From positions 5,627,001 to 5,691,000 of the forward strand of contig JAITYX010000033.1 in NCBI GenBank assembly GCA_021018815.1: a DNA stretch of 64,000 nt, written 5' to 3'. The notes below the pieces were generated by a model. It saw only the letters and a list, made by a program, of their open reading frames with translations. It was not told the origin of the DNA and searched no databases. Each line of letters opens with the position of its first letter. Positions within the stretch are counted from its first letter, which is position 1. This DNA is from Talinum fruticosum. Its lineage: Eukaryota > Streptophyta > Magnoliopsida > Caryophyllales > Talinaceae. Shown piece by piece: positions 13,600 through 25,406 of the stretch. The position numbers and the translations under genes are program-made.

Positions 13600-13882
13600 T
13601 AGACTACGAGTTCACTACAAAGAACCGTCGTCTAAAGTTTTTAGACTACGGTTCTTTAACCAAACCGTCGTCATAGATACATATATGACGATGGCTCGGG
13701 TAAAAAACCATAATCTAAGTTCTGTAGAAACTTTAGACGACGAGTTGTTGATGTTAAATCGTCGACATATATACTTTAAAACCGTATTTTTTACGAAAAT
13801 GCCAGCGGTCCATTTTTCATGACAGTTGGTCCTTTTAACCGTCGTTAAAGACCCGTCGTTAGAAGTGGTTCCTCTAGTAGTG
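13600..13882. repeat. CACTA A terminal and subterminal repeat region (gene 5' side)
   Basis: Copies of CCGTCGTCTAAAG, ACCGTCGTCAT and related motifs lead to the terminal CTAGTAGTG. The last ~110 bp (CATTTTTCATGACAGTTGGTCC and on) matches the right end of element C at 25300-25406 and, in reverse, the left end of D at 57968. The three elements therefore belong to one terminal family. Confidence 0.85.
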
Positions 13883-13885
13883 TAT

Positions 13886-14200
13886 TTAGTAGTGTGCCTG
13901 TTTAATCTTTTCTATATAGATATATATCTAGAGACTTCTAGAAACTATTTTGAAAATAAAATGATTTCCTAAAATGGCCAATCCACCCCTTTCAAAATGA
14001 AAAGCCTTATTTATCTTGATAAGCAAACCTCGCTTGAAGTCGACATTCATGGGGAAACTTAGCCTAGGAAGTGGCTCCTACACCTAAGTGGTAATAATCA
14101 CCAAAAGATTTCATTTCCATTCCAACACTTGAGCCCCGTAGCTTAGGGATTTAAATGAACATGAGGCCAAGGATTGAAATTCTCCACAAAAAGGAAAACA
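13886..14200. other. Unclassified spacer right of CACTA A
   Basis: No ORF, repeat or recognised element is visible. It should continue the sequence interrupted at 8820, but I could not align it to the LTR downstream of 20160. Confidence 0.4.
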
Positions 14201-15272
14201 TCACCGATAGCGTATGAATCAACAAAGCCGAAGCCAAGATACCTAGGCCTAGGCAGAACCCACATAGGAGCCTGCCTCAACCAACACCAAATCTAGGCCT
14301 AGTGATGGCTTGGCCCACGGCCTTTGGTCTCTTCCAGAAAGAAGGGAGCCTAAACCATATGAGTTTGGGCTTGTTTTGATATATTGAAGTAATATTTTTG
14401 CCAAAATGAATAGGGCATTACCATGGCCACATTTTGAGGGAACCTCGTAAAAATTCGAGATGATCTATCATATCTTCAGTATGATAGGCCTTCATCCATG
14501 AAATAGCTACCTGAAAAGTCGGATAGTTGGGCGAACTCGGCAAGAATTGCGGGAAGTACTCATAGAACCACGACTACAAACATAAGTTTTGCAACATGAG
14601 TATTTTATCCACAAAAGATGAATACGAAAAAACAAGACAAAGATTTAGACAAACCTCAACAATTCTCCATAACCTAGAAATGGGCACGTAGCTACTTTTA
14701 CAATACTCCAGACATGGTATAGTGACTGGCCCAACGCGAGTCCTTTCATAAGACAAGTGTACACAAGCATACACCAACTTGAGTCTTTTGATTTTATTTA
14801 AATAAACCAAATTCACCAAACAATCGATATAGCCTCTACTACTATTCTTTGCGAAGATGGAAACACATAGCATGAAGGTAAGGATGACTCAATACTTTTT
14901 TTCAAGGGTATGTCGCGCCCAATTCTTGAGTTCACTATAAATGAGAATAAGATCCCAATTAGCCTCTACTAGTATTTGAAATCGTCGGATCTAGGAAAAA
15001 ATTACAAGCTATAGGTCCGAAAAATGGAGAAGAAGATCCCAATTTTTGTGCAACTCATGGTCAAAAGTCAAGGAGTTAGTGGTGAAGCTAAAGCTTGTGA
15101 ACACTCGCAAAGTCAAGTGTTCTAATAAAAATCTCCACAAAAGGAAGAGAAAAAGTATTGGTTGTAACCCAAATACGCTCACTAATAGCGCTCTCACGGC
15201 ACTAAGAACCTTGATGCCATGACGTGGTGTACGAGAAAAGGCAAATAATGAGTCAAACTCGGATAAGTTCAT
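14200..15272 (-). pseudogene. Decayed minus-strand coding sequence, family not recognised
   Basis: Two open stretches lie in sequence on the minus strand. 15272-15009 gives 87 residues beginning MNLSEFDSLFAFSRTPRHGI. 14873-14574 gives 99 residues including a VGPVTIPCLEY segment. Further interrupted reading toward 14200 contains protein-like text in shifting frames. The residue composition looks like real decayed coding rather than AT-rich noise, but I recognise no domain. A retrotransposon accessory ORF or an old host gene fragment are both possible. Confidence 0.35.
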
Positions 15273-15666
15273 AAGCTGGTCTATATCAATACCTACTTTA
15301 TCAAGCGTCGAATAAATTTCCGTATAGCCCCGACCTCTCTCACGACGTCTCCTTAAGGGAACGAAAAAGCAAAAATTCGTAAAACTACTACTCTAGCATC
15401 AAAAATTGAATGTGTAAATGATTAAGTGCTTCATGGATGAAATGGCCATCGAGCAAGCATAGGGTTGGCCTCTACAAGTAAATTGGCCGGATCAAATTGG
15501 TGTTATGGCCTCCACTCTCGTTCGATGTGAGAGTCATGGACAAGTCCCTTAGCCCTTGTCCTCCACTTCAAATGCTATATCCTTGGAGACATTTCTTCAA
15601 AAATTACTTGAGAACCCATAAATTGTCACTTTTAGGCCCTCTACTCGAGCTTCGAGACTCTCACAA
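15273..15666. other. Unclassified spacer left of copia 1
   Basis: Unique-looking sequence. A small ORF at 15497-15688 has no recognisable features. Nothing else is seen. Confidence 0.4.
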
Positions 15667-17097
15667 AGCCTCGAAGACTCGAGTATAAATATCTATCTCT
15701 CTTAGGATTTGATTTTAAGTCATTCTGTCTATTATAGAAACTATTATCTAAGTATTCATTCTCGTGATGACTGACTCGAAAGCGCTTTATTGCATATCTC
15801 CTACACTCGGTGTTTCGATTCACTCGGAACTATTGCATGCTCAAATAATTTCTCTAACATTTTTATTCCGAGCACCGACTTTGTATTTCAACTCAATGTG
15901 AATTACAGCGTTAATTCCGTATTCTAAGTCAGTTTATTTCCTTGAGAATTATTTGATCGAGATAAAGTTCCTATACTCGATATTTTATTCTTTCTAACTT
16001 GATTATTTTAGGATTGACTCAAGATGGAATTTGAACATATTGAATATTAGATCGAGAAAATTCCATTCTTTTAGGGAAAAGATAATTAACCATTTAATTA
16101 CTCTGTTTTAATTGTTATTTGTACCTAATCTTGGACCAAAGTATTTTATCCTTTGAGAACCAATGTGGTTTGCTTTTGTAGGTTATTCAAATGAGGCTAA
16201 TCTATTTTTGAATTTCAAAAGCAAACGGCTTCTAGTCGTTAAACACCAACGAGCAAGTTTTAGCTACTTCGGACATGGCTTAGACACCTTGCCGGGGTTG
16301 TTCATTTCCAAAACTGGAAAACTCAAACTCTAGGCCTAATAGTTGTTTCCACCTCGGTTTTCAGTCACCACCAAGTGATTGGACCATCTTTTGGAGCCAA
16401 GAGCCACTGCACAATATTCACATCCCAACGAATCTTTTCTAAGTGACTCGGAATAGCCGTTAGAATGGCTAGTGAAGATTTCGAGTCCGGAACCAAGACT
16501 CGGCGGTCACTCTACCTAGTTGGCTATAAATAGAAGCCACTTCACAAGACTAGAAGATTGCTGAACACATTATTGCACCTATTGTTGAACACTTACTAAG
16601 TGCATACTCGATCAATCTTCTTCTTACAACTCCAAATCTGTATTTAATATTCTCTCGAGTTGTAAAGAAAGTCTTGTAATCAAGTACATACTTCTCTTTA
16701 CTTTCTTAGTAAGTCCCTTGACTGAGCTGTAAGGGTTAACTCAACTGAGTTGTCGCCGATTGTAAAGGTTACCTCGGTCAGGAAATATTCGATCGATTAA
16801 GGGAACTTCGAGTCTATGAAAACATTGTAAATAATTGTTTATGGGAGCAGTTATGGTTGAGTCGAGTCCTTTGTATTTTCTGGATTCAAAATAGTGGATT
16901 TGACTTGGTAATTGGATTAGCACTGTCCATGGTTTTCCGCCCAGGAGGGTTTCCACGTGTATCCGTGTTATTGTCTTTCCGAGTCCAATCTAGACTCGGA
17001 ATCGCTTTGGTTTGTGTTGGTACAAAAATTGTTTAACTTTCTTTGTCACATTGTTCCCCCTAGGGTGACTTAGACTCTCCAAGAGCAAACCTTTAAA
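15667..17097 (+). mobile_element. Ty1/copia element 1, 5' LTR
   Basis: The start is taken at the TCGAAGACTCGAGTATAA box, shared with the copia 2 LTR (reverse, 52360-52377). The end is at GAGCAAACCTTTA, equivalent to GAGTAAACCTTCA just before the copia 2 primer-binding site. About 1.43 kb. A TATA box (CTATAAATAG) lies near 16524. The segment from 16000 to 17090 aligns with 25930-26831 and, in reverse, with 51000-51960, so three LTR copies are present. The outermost bases are uncertain by about 10 bp. Confidence 0.75.
16524..16533 (+). promoter_or_regulatory. LTR TATA box, copia 1
   Basis: CTATAAATAG lies in the LTR at the same relative place as the TATA-like boxes of the other two copies (26416-26425 and, reversed, 51514-51522). 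It is followed by GAAGCCACTTC and a CTAGAAGATTGC box that is also shared. It probably set the U3/R transcription start. Confidence 0.6.
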
Positions 17098-17822
17098 GCC
17101 AATCTCAAGTAGCAACTTGCTGAATTTCATACTTCACGCAGACAAGTCAAGTCCAGACTCCATTGGTAAAGTTTAGGTCCTCAAAAGCAGCCAATGTTGA
17201 GCACCCGTTCTTGCACCATAATTACCGTCCCATGCTCTATCAGCAAATAGATAAGTCTTAGTGCACACTTTGACCTTCGTCTTTCAAACTAGGTCAAAGT
17301 AGGGGTGTAGGAAACACGGTCGGTCGGGGCCCGCTGAGCTTCCCCACTTTTGTCGGGTTTCTTTTTAAAGATTAATTCTGAAGATGGTCTTAGAAAGTCG
17401 ATTTTGGAATGTGGGGACGAATCTTTTATTAAGATTTCCGAATTTTATTTATTTAGGTAAATTTTGAATGGCGATTTTATTAATCTTTTTATTTCGACAA
17501 TTATTTTCAGAATTCGGGGATGTTATTTACTAATTAAAGAATAAATAAAAACTAAGGTTTTTGTCCTACCGTAAGGCTTTAGGGCCAAATTGGCGTGAAA
17601 ACAACAATCTGGACCAAACTCTCGTCCGACGACCACCCCGTGTAGGTGGCAGCCTGTACTGGCGGTGGCGGGTGCCGGCCAGAGGCTAGGGCCGAGGAAA
17701 TCAGCCTCGGCCTTTGCCCTGGTTGGATGATCCGGAAATAGATTTTTTTATTATTCTTGTAATCGGAAAATACCGTGTTGGAAATTTTATAAGAATAAAA
17801 TGTAAAATAAGGGAGTCACCGA
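17098..17822. other. Copia leader remnant, then LTR-adjacent gypsy sequence
   Basis: 17098-17290 follows the copia LTR and is probably degenerate leader. No clear primer-binding site remains. From about 17290 the sequence becomes T-rich with a GC-rich patch at 17630-17730 and runs into GGGAGTCACCGAGTC (about 17812). Read in reverse this is a primer-binding-like site just outside the minus-strand LTR, so this part would be the internal start of that gypsy element. No coding is visible. Confidence 0.45.
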
Positions 17823-18976
17823 GTCATTGTTAGGATGAAAACTAACAAAAACAAAAACTTGCTCTTCCAGTCTTATTATGAGAAAACTAAGAAAAGAGGA
17901 TAAAAAAGACTCCATCGGTCTTTGAACCGAGAATGGGATTCGGGGTGAGGGTATGAAACGTAGGAAAAACCCTTCGTTTCGCCCGTCCCAAGACGGCCAT
18001 TACTATTTTGAGTAGTAGATTAAAATAACGCAAAAAACAAACAAGCAACATGTGAAGCGGACTAAAAAAATAAGCAACCAAACATAATAAATAAAGAGAT
18101 AAAAGCAAAAATAAAGGAAAGTGGTAAAGAAAGCGATAAAGAGAAGAAAAGCGGAAAATTAAAGATTACATCAGGCGAGGAGGCTCCCAATTCAAGCGAA
18201 AAATTAAAGATTAAAAACTAAGGTTGCTTTCTGCAGCGCGAGGCTAAGGCGAGGAAGTCGTATGGGAATAAGAGCCAAGGCTCTCTATTTATATGAGAGG
18301 ACCTACGTCACAAATGATGTAGGGTTTGGTTCTAATCTGCCGTCCAAACAACATAAATAAAACCAGACCAATAAATCAAGTGATTGAACCGGATAGAGAG
18401 GATTCAACCGGATCGAACCCAGGTTAGCGGGCGCTAGCCACCCGGGTGCTCCTAGGGTTTCGTGCCCTAGCGTGTCTCCAAGGGATTCTCCAAGCTAAAA
18501 TGCGAGTGTTCCACTTAATGTTTCTAGAAGGCAGGAGCCAGCCATGACATCATTTTGAGGGGAGAAGTTCCTTGTCTCTTATGGACTGTCTTATGGAACT
18601 TAAACATAGCACTTTGATGCTCGTGATCATGAAATGCAACATTTTAATGTCATCTTCAGGTCTTGAACGCCTTGTCCGATTGGACAAAAGTAAAATGTAG
18701 TATGCTAAACTAGGAATTTCCCAGACACACAGCTTTGGACTTTGTTATCTCTCGAAAGCTTGGCCTGGTTCTTGGATAGCCCGAAAGAAAGGGGGATTTG
18801 TGGACTGACCCAAGGCATGGTGCTAGGGGTTCTTTACGGTTTACTTGGTTTATGTTGCACCACTTGATTATAGTTCGAGATCCAAATCCTCAAACAGGAC
18901 TTGGGATGTCATCATCGGGCCAACAGAACGAAATACGAAATAAAGAGATAAGAAACGACACATTTTAGGTATCTAA
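17823..18976 (-). mobile_element. Ty3/gypsy LTR, minus strand (left half of a head-to-head pair)
   Basis: Read in reverse it starts TTTAGATACCTAAAATG and ends in CATCCTAACAATGAC, followed by a CGGTGACTCCC primer-binding-like site. Blocks shared with every array unit include CTCCATCGGTCT, CAAGGCATGGTGCTA, GACTTGGGATGTCATCATC and CATTTTAGGTATCTA. It is a diverged, longer relative of the minus-strand part of the 970-bp units. Lineage is inferred as a Tat/Ogre-type non-chromovirus, from the TGGCGACTCC site only. Confidence 0.7.
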
Positions 18977-18987
18977 AGGGGGATAAA

Positions 18988-20209
18988 TGTAGACACCTAA
19001 AAAGTTTCTCGTTATTTTTCTAACATTTCATTTTATTTTTATTGTTGTCTTAGTGATGAATTTTTTCGCACCTGTTTATTCGGGGCTAGATTTGACAAAG
19101 GTAGTGTGACTTTCCTTTCTTCTAGTCCAAAATGAACAATCTACTCGCCCACAATCACAAAACACAAAGCAGCCCACAAAATAGCCCAACCGACCCATGC
19201 CGGTTACCAAGCTCGAGCATTGAACACTGCCAAAGCTAAGCACGGATCCCCATGCCATACGGTGACTTGTTCCTGTTATATTTACATCCCAAATGCATCA
19301 CCTTGACCCGTTAAACATAGGAAGAGTCAAGCTGACCGACGCCGATCGCCTAGGGTACCAAAACACAACATTTTAGCGTAGTCGGTATTGATAGATCTTC
19401 TAGATTATTTATAGCTGATTTTTAGTTGAATTTCTAGTGCCAGCTTTGCTTATTTCTGATTGAAGTGAGGCTCTAAAGGATAAATGCTAACCCTACTTCA
19501 TTTTTATAAGTAGAAGGCTCTATCCCTCACTTTTATAACTTCTTGACACCAATTTCATCCATTTTTCATCCACATTTTACTGAAATTTTACCTATACTCT
19601 CTACTCCTCACTCTTCCCACTCACACTTTATTTTAAATTCCTGAACCACACACAAAAAGCCTCCAATAGGAGGAAGTTCACTTCTCCTTCATCCCTTTAT
19701 CTTCTTGTCGCTATGATGTCGAGATCCAACCACGACCTAGAGATTGACAGGTGGAACTACTTGAGGGCACGAGATGAAGACCACTCAGCTTGTGTTTGTC
19801 TCTTTATTGCTTTATTTTTATTTTTGTTATTTTAATTCCATATTGTGCTTTTGAAAGTTATTTAATTTAATTTTTTCCTCTCCGCCCGCTGTAATAGTTT
19901 AGAATTACCTCTTTCTTTATTTTCTTTCTTTATCACTTTCAAGCATGCTTTGGTTGATTACAATTCTATTTCTAGTCCGATTGCTTGTTTTCTTAACACA
20001 ATTTTATATTCCCATGTGAATTAAGGAGTAACCCTTCTCATTAATTTTACCTTCGCCTCATGAGCACAAGATCTTCGGTTTTGACAAATGGAGCCTTTTT
20101 TGAAAACCTTTCTTATTTTTGAGCTTTTTGTCCCTTTTGGATGTCCCTTCAATTTAAGCTCAAGTTAGGGAAGTAAATTTTATTTTGTTAGTTTTTATTT
20201 AAAGTTGAT
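18988..20209 (+). mobile_element. Ty3/gypsy LTR, plus strand (right half of a head-to-head pair)
   Basis: It starts TGTAGACACCTAAAAAG, within about 12 bp of the start of the minus LTR, and ends just before TGGCGACTCCC (20210-20220). Its middle (19460-19780) resembles the plus-strand part of the array units: CTCTACTCCTC, CCCACTCACA, TTAAATTCC. Its 3' part resembles 8311-8820. A segment at 19020-19440 has no counterpart in the array units. The internal region is lost; copia 1 resumes by 20290. Confidence 0.7.
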
Positions 20210-20220
20210 TGGCGACTCCC
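20210..20220 (+). other. Primer-binding-like site
   Basis: TGGCGACTCCC directly follows the plus LTR. Sites of this form follow the 5' LTR in plant Tat/Ogre-type elements and would pair with a tRNA 3' end. The matching reverse copies are at 17812-17822 and at each array unit boundary. Confidence 0.55.
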
Positions 20221-20289
20221 ATTTCTAAACTCGTTTATTATAATTACTAAAGATTGTTTATTCTAATTATTTAAAGTTTTTAAGAAACA

Positions 20290-23200
20290 ACCTTCTCAAC
20301 CTGTTTACAAAAGAGAGGATTTCAAAAGAAAGAGTTGCGTAAGAAGAATACTCGGAATCGGACTAAGCCTAAAATCATTCCAATCTGGGTTTTTAAAAGT
20401 GTTCTTCCTCAAAGAATGACCACTATAAAAATAGTTACTTGGGCTTATAAGAGAAAGTGAGAAAGGTTAGTTTGTTTCTGTTTTGTAGGTCACTCGGAAA
20501 CAGAGAGGCCACCGGTACTTAGACAATGGATGTTCTTGCCGCATGTCCGGTGATTTAAGACTCTTCGCAAAATTAAAAGAGATGAAAGGAGGAAAGGTCA
20601 CACTTGGATATAACAACAAAGGTAATATTATTGGCATTGGTAGAGTTGGACAAGGAGACAACTCGGTTAGTCCGGTATATTTTGTTAATGGACTCATGTA
20701 TAATCTTTTGAGTATATCTCAATTGTGTGACAAAGGTCAAGAGGTAAGATTCACTTAGACCAACTACTTCATTTTCGATGCAACCACCAAAGAGACAAAG
20801 TTGTGCTGGTTTGAGGTCGGGTAACACTTACACCATTCCTCTTTCTAATTCTAATCAAAATAAGTCATGTTTAAAAGATTCAGTTAATGATGATTCATGG
20901 ACATGGCATCGTAGATTAGGTCACATTAGTATGCACACTATCAACAAACTTGCATCTTAAGTGTTAGTGAGAGGACTACCTAACTTCTCATTTAAGAAAG
21001 ATAAAATATGTGATGCATGCGCAAAAGGAGAACGAGATCATATCATCATTTAAGCCACTCAAAATTGTTTTTACATCCAAAGTGCTTCACTTAATACATA
21101 TGGATTTGTGTTATGAAATTCTGTTAAAAGCTTAGGATTTAAATCCTATGTACTAGTCATTCTTGATGATTACTTACGATTTACCTGAGTTTGTTTTCTA
21201 AAGAACAAGAGTGAAGCATTCAAAGAGCTCACTAAGATCTGCAGGAAAATTCAAGTCGAGTCTTAGACATAGATAAGAAGAATTCGAATTGACCATGGAA
21301 GGGAGTTTGACTACTTATAATTTGTAGACTTTTGTGACAAGAATGACATTTCCCACAACTTCTCAACATCTATAACTCCTCAACAAAATGGAGTAGTGGA
21401 GAGAAAGAATAAAACTCTTGAAGAAATAGAAAGGACAATGATGATTGAAAATTACCTTCCTTATTATTTATAGGCTGAGGTAGTGAACTTAGCAGACTAC
21501 ACAATCAACCGATGCCTTATTCAACCCATTCGAAGAAAACATCTTATGAGCTCTACAAGGGAAAGAAACCAAACAATTCTTACTTCAAACTGTTCGGGCA
21601 TAAATGTTTGGTGCATAACAATGGTAAGGATCATTTGACCAAATTTGATGCGAGGTCAAATGAAGGTATATTTCTTGGTTATTCATCATCTCATAGCAAA
21701 GCTTATCGTATTTTCAACAAAAGAACTAACAAAGTGAAAGAAAGCAGCTATGCTATCTTTGACGAAGTTTATGATGGCAAGATAAGTAAGTCTACTTTCT
21801 CGGACCTCAAGCTCACCCGAGATGATCATGACATAGTGGAAGCCGAGCTCAGAATCACTAATAATAAGAGAACAAACTCGGACCACCGTGGCACAAGCAC
21901 AGGAAAAGATTTAGCCAGTTGAACCAGCTGAAAAAGAAAGTATTCAACCATCAAATCTGGTAAACTAGAGAATAGGTAAAGCTTTCAAATATTCATCAAG
22001 TCATCCACCTAAGAACATCATCTTAGACATCAACTCGGGGTAAGGACTTGCTCTTCTTGGCAAAACTTATGTGCATTTTCTACATTCATCTCAATAATTG
22101 AACCTAAAAATGTACTAGACCCCTACTTGAACCTAAATGGGTAGATGTCATGCAAGAAGAACTTTCACAATTTGAAAGAAATCAAGTCCGGACCCTCACC
22201 AAATGACCTTCGACCACCCGAGTCATAGAAACCAAATGGGTATTCAAGAACAAACTGGATGAGGAAGGTTTGGTAGTCGAAATAAGGCTAGACTTCTTTC
22301 TTAGGGATATAATCAAGAAAAGGGAATTGATTTTGGGGAAACCTTTACACCTCTTGCTAGGATTGAAGCAATCGGAATTCTCTCAGCTTTTGCATCCAGC
22401 ATGAACATGAAATTATATCAAATGGATGTTAACTATGCTTTTTTAATGGTTATATTCAAGAAGAAGTTTATGTTAAGCAACCCCTGGATTTGAAAACTCT
22501 TAGTTTTCTAATCATGTTTTCAAATTGTAAAAAGCTTTATATAGTTTAAAACAAGCTCCATGAGCTTGGTATGAAAGATTGAGTAGCTTTTTGGTCAAAA
22601 CTAGTTTTAAAAGAGCTCTTATCAACAAAACTCTTTTCACAAAACCCAAGGGAATGATTTTCTCATTATTTGATTTATGTTGATAACATAATATTTGGAG
22701 GCATTAATAAAATTCTCTACCAAAATTTTTCTTAGTTGATCAAACAGAAATTCCAAATGAGTATGACGGAGAATTGAACGTCTTACTTGGACTGCAAATC
22801 AAACAAGAAAAGGATGACATCTTTATCCATCATTCCAAGTACACAAAGGAGTTACTCAAGAAGTACAAGCTACATGATGTCAAACATGTAGCAACTCCAA
22901 TGAGTAGCAATACCAAACTAGACACGAGATAAGAAAGGTAAAGTTGTAGATCGAAGCTCTACAGAGGTATGATTAGATCTTTACATTATCTTACATCTAG
23001 TAGGCTGCATATCATATTTGGTGCCTATCTATGTGTAATAATTCAAGCTAATCTAACGGAATCACATGTCACTGTGGTGAAGAGAATATTCAGATATCTT
23101 GCAAGAACTCAAACACTTGGTATCTAGTATTCAAAAGACTCAAGCTTGACTCTTAGTGGATTTTCAGGTGCTGACTTCATTGGATACAAAGTTGATAGAA

Positions 23201-23566
23201 AGAGTACCTCAGGAGCATGTCAATTTTGGGTCAATCACTCATCTCCTAGCACTTTAAGAAGCAAAATTCAGTGGCTCTATGAACGGTTAAGGCGGAATAC
23301 ATAGCAACTGGAGCTTATCGTGCCCAAATTTTATGGATCAAGCAACATTTGAAGGATCTAGGACTGTCATTCACAACCGTTCCTATCAAGTGTGATAATC
23401 AAAGTTCCATCGGCGTCACTAGGAATACGGTTTAGCATGAAACAATAAAGTACATAGCAGTTAGATATCATTTTCCGAGAGACCACTTTAAAAAAGGTGA
23501 TATTGAACTATAATTTTTTCTTACTAAGGTTTAGTTAGCTGATATCTTCACTAAACCTCCGAGTGA
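20290..23566 (+). pseudogene. Ty1/copia element 1 pol remnant (protease, integrase, RT, RNase H)
   Basis: Order is typical of copia. The protease site reads WYL-type YLDNGCSCRMSGD (20516 on), with the usual DSG changed to DNG. The pre-integrase zinc finger has an HRRLGH block (about 20908) and CDACAKG (21009). Integrase shows VILDDY (about 21160), IDHGREF (about 21288) and PQQNGVVERKN (about 21380); an open stretch runs from 21512 to 21922. RT reads WVFKNKLDEEGL near 22240 and has YVDN at 22676-22687 in place of YVDD. RNase H ends in ADIFTKP near 23555, where CACTA C interrupts. Many stops and frameshifts. The gag is missing, lost at the site of the inserted gypsy LTR pair. Confidence 0.88.
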
Positions 23567-23649
23567 CTCTACTATAGGAACCATTTTTAACTACAGTTAA
23601 GTGGCGTCATGTATGTGGTCGTTGTAGTATGTAGCATCTTTTACTACGG

Positions 23650-24083
23650 TTCAAAACCAAGTGTCCGAGTTATGTCTTGGGGTAGTTAATGAAGGCATAG
23701 AGTCTATGTGCAGTGTAGGTCGAGTACACAAAGTAAAGGAAAAGGGATAAAGGCTTTATCGGAGAAAAGGTGGTAAACAATCACAAAACTAGTAATAGTT
23801 ACCTATTGTTTACCACATTTTTTTCCAATAAAGTCTTTATCCCTTTCCCCTATCTTCATGTACTTGACCCATGCTGCACATAGACTCTATGTCTTGCCTA
23901 GTGAATTCGATCTCATTGCTAAAGTAAAAAGGATCATGGGAACTCTGGTTCTAGTTATGTCTTGGGGTAGTTAAAGCAAACTAAATAGATGGCCTCAAAA
24001 TTTCGTTCATATTCATTATGTTGTCTTATGCATTATGTAAACATCAAAAAAATCATTTACTTGAGTTTACGATCATGTACAAT
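23650..24083. repeat. Foldback (hairpin) element inside CACTA C
   Basis: Arms 23692-23781 and 23805-23895 are inverted copies (AAGGCATAGAGTCTATGTGC against GCACATAGACTCTATGTCTT; GTGGTAAACAAT against ATTGTTTACCAC). A 22-bp direct repeat AGTTATGTCTTGGGGTAGTT+AA lies outside the arms at 23668-23689 and 23954-23975. The right portion up to 24083 matches the right arm of the larger foldback at 62907-63449, so the two belong to one family. Confidence 0.8.
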
Positions 24084-24109
24084 ACAACAAACTTGCCACC
24101 AAAAGGAAA

Positions 24110-24495
24110 CCAAAAATTTAGATAATTGGAAAAATTAGTCCATCCCAACATCAACTCATCAAAATAAATAAATTTGATAACAAATTTATCTTTATGATAA
24201 GTATTTAGGGAGATCTCTATATCCAAATACCTTTCCAATTTTTACATTTTTACCTTTATATTTTCTCCCTTTTCATCCTTACACCCTAAACCACAAATTT
24301 TTCTATTTCCCCAAACCATAAAGCATAAATATTTCTATTTCTCTAAACTCTAAACATATTTAGATGCCAATTTCGATAATTGAATAAATGAGTCAACCTC
24401 AACATCACCTCATCAAAATAAACAAATTTGGATACAAATGTATCTTTATGACAAGTTTTTGGGGATGACCCTATATCCAAATTATCTTTCTATTT
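24110..24495. repeat. Internal duplication in CACTA C
   Basis: A block containing ATCAAAATAAATAAATTTG, ATTTATCTTTATGA and CTATATCCAAAT occurs at about 24110-24240 and again at 24365-24495. The same two blocks, reversed, are found in element D at 58873-58997 and 59161-59240, so the duplication predates both copies. Confidence 0.75.
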
Positions 24496-25406
24496 CTCTA
24501 AAACCCTAAACAATTTGGATGAACTCTTTCGATTTACCATTATTAACTATCATTCTATTTCCTTATAATTAAATCCTAAACTCCTAAAGCCATTTCTCAA
24601 AATCTCAAACATTTCACTAATTTCCAACTTAATAAACTAAACAAATGTTGCCCACATTCTCAATATTCAACATTTGAACAAAGATTTAACATTTCAATAT
24701 TCTCTAAGCTTACCCACATTCTCAAGATTCACATAATTACCCCAAATACATTCAAAATTTAACTATATAAAATCGTGTAAAAACCTGAAAGAGAAAAATA
24801 AGAAAGGATAAAGATTCATACCGTAAGAACGAGAAAAACAAGGATGAGAGCGAGCGAGAGGATTCATGGCAAAAACACACGGCCACCGACGCAAATACTT
24901 TGTAAGAGAAGATAGATACAAGAAAGAGCAGAGACGAGAGGATATAGCTAGTGAAAAAATGGAAACATTGAACAACAAGAGGAACAATAGTGAGGATAAC
25001 TTATCGGCGAGGATTACTCCAAGCGGATCTAGATCTAAGTAGTGATGGACGAGAATGAATTATTGAGAGCGATAAGACCAAGAGTAGATAGTAGATGTCG
25101 GCATGGAAATAGTAGGTATGTTCTCAGGTTTTTTAGATTGTATATGAAAGACATATGACGACGGTTCTTTAAGATGAACCATCGTCATATGTCTTCAACA
25201 TTACATTTGACGACAATTCTTTCTTAGAATGTTCGTCAAATGTTTTGAGTAATACATATGATGACGGTTCGTATGAAAGAACCATAGTCATATGTCTAAC
25301 ATAATGTCGTTTATTTACAAAAATGTCACCGGTCCATTTCCCATGACAGTTTGTCCTTTTAACCGTCGTTAAAGAAATATCGTTAAAAGTGGTTTACGTA
25401 GTAGTG

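Larger units (their letters stand above)
8821..13882 (-). mobile_element. CACTA (En/Spm) transposon A, complete ends, defective
   Basis: The element begins CACTACTACG and ends CTAGTAGTG, an inverted terminal CACTACTA. It is flanked by the 3-bp target duplication TAT at 8818-8820 and 13883-13885. Both ends carry subterminal arrays of ACGACGGTT-type motifs. The 5,062-bp body holds minus-strand remains of a Ptta/En-Spm transposase-like region and a Ulp1-like protease region, both with stops and frameshifts. No TNPD (Transposase_21) region is visible, so movement would need enzymes supplied elsewhere. It is homologous to element B (33479-43557) in the opposite orientation. Confidence 0.93.
23567..25406. 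mobile_element. Short non-autonomous CACTA element C
   Basis: The left end CTCTACTATAGG is a mutated CACTACTA end. Its next ~80 bp matches the left end of A (GTTAAGTGGCGTCATGTATG). The right end GTAGTAGTG matches the right end of A. Flanking triplets are TGA and TGT, an imperfect target duplication. It sits right after the ADIFTKP motif of copia 1. The interior is non-coding and holds a foldback insert (23650-24083) and a ~130-bp sequence present twice (24110-24240, 24365-24495). The right half is homologous to element D (57968-59250) in reverse. Confidence 0.85.
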
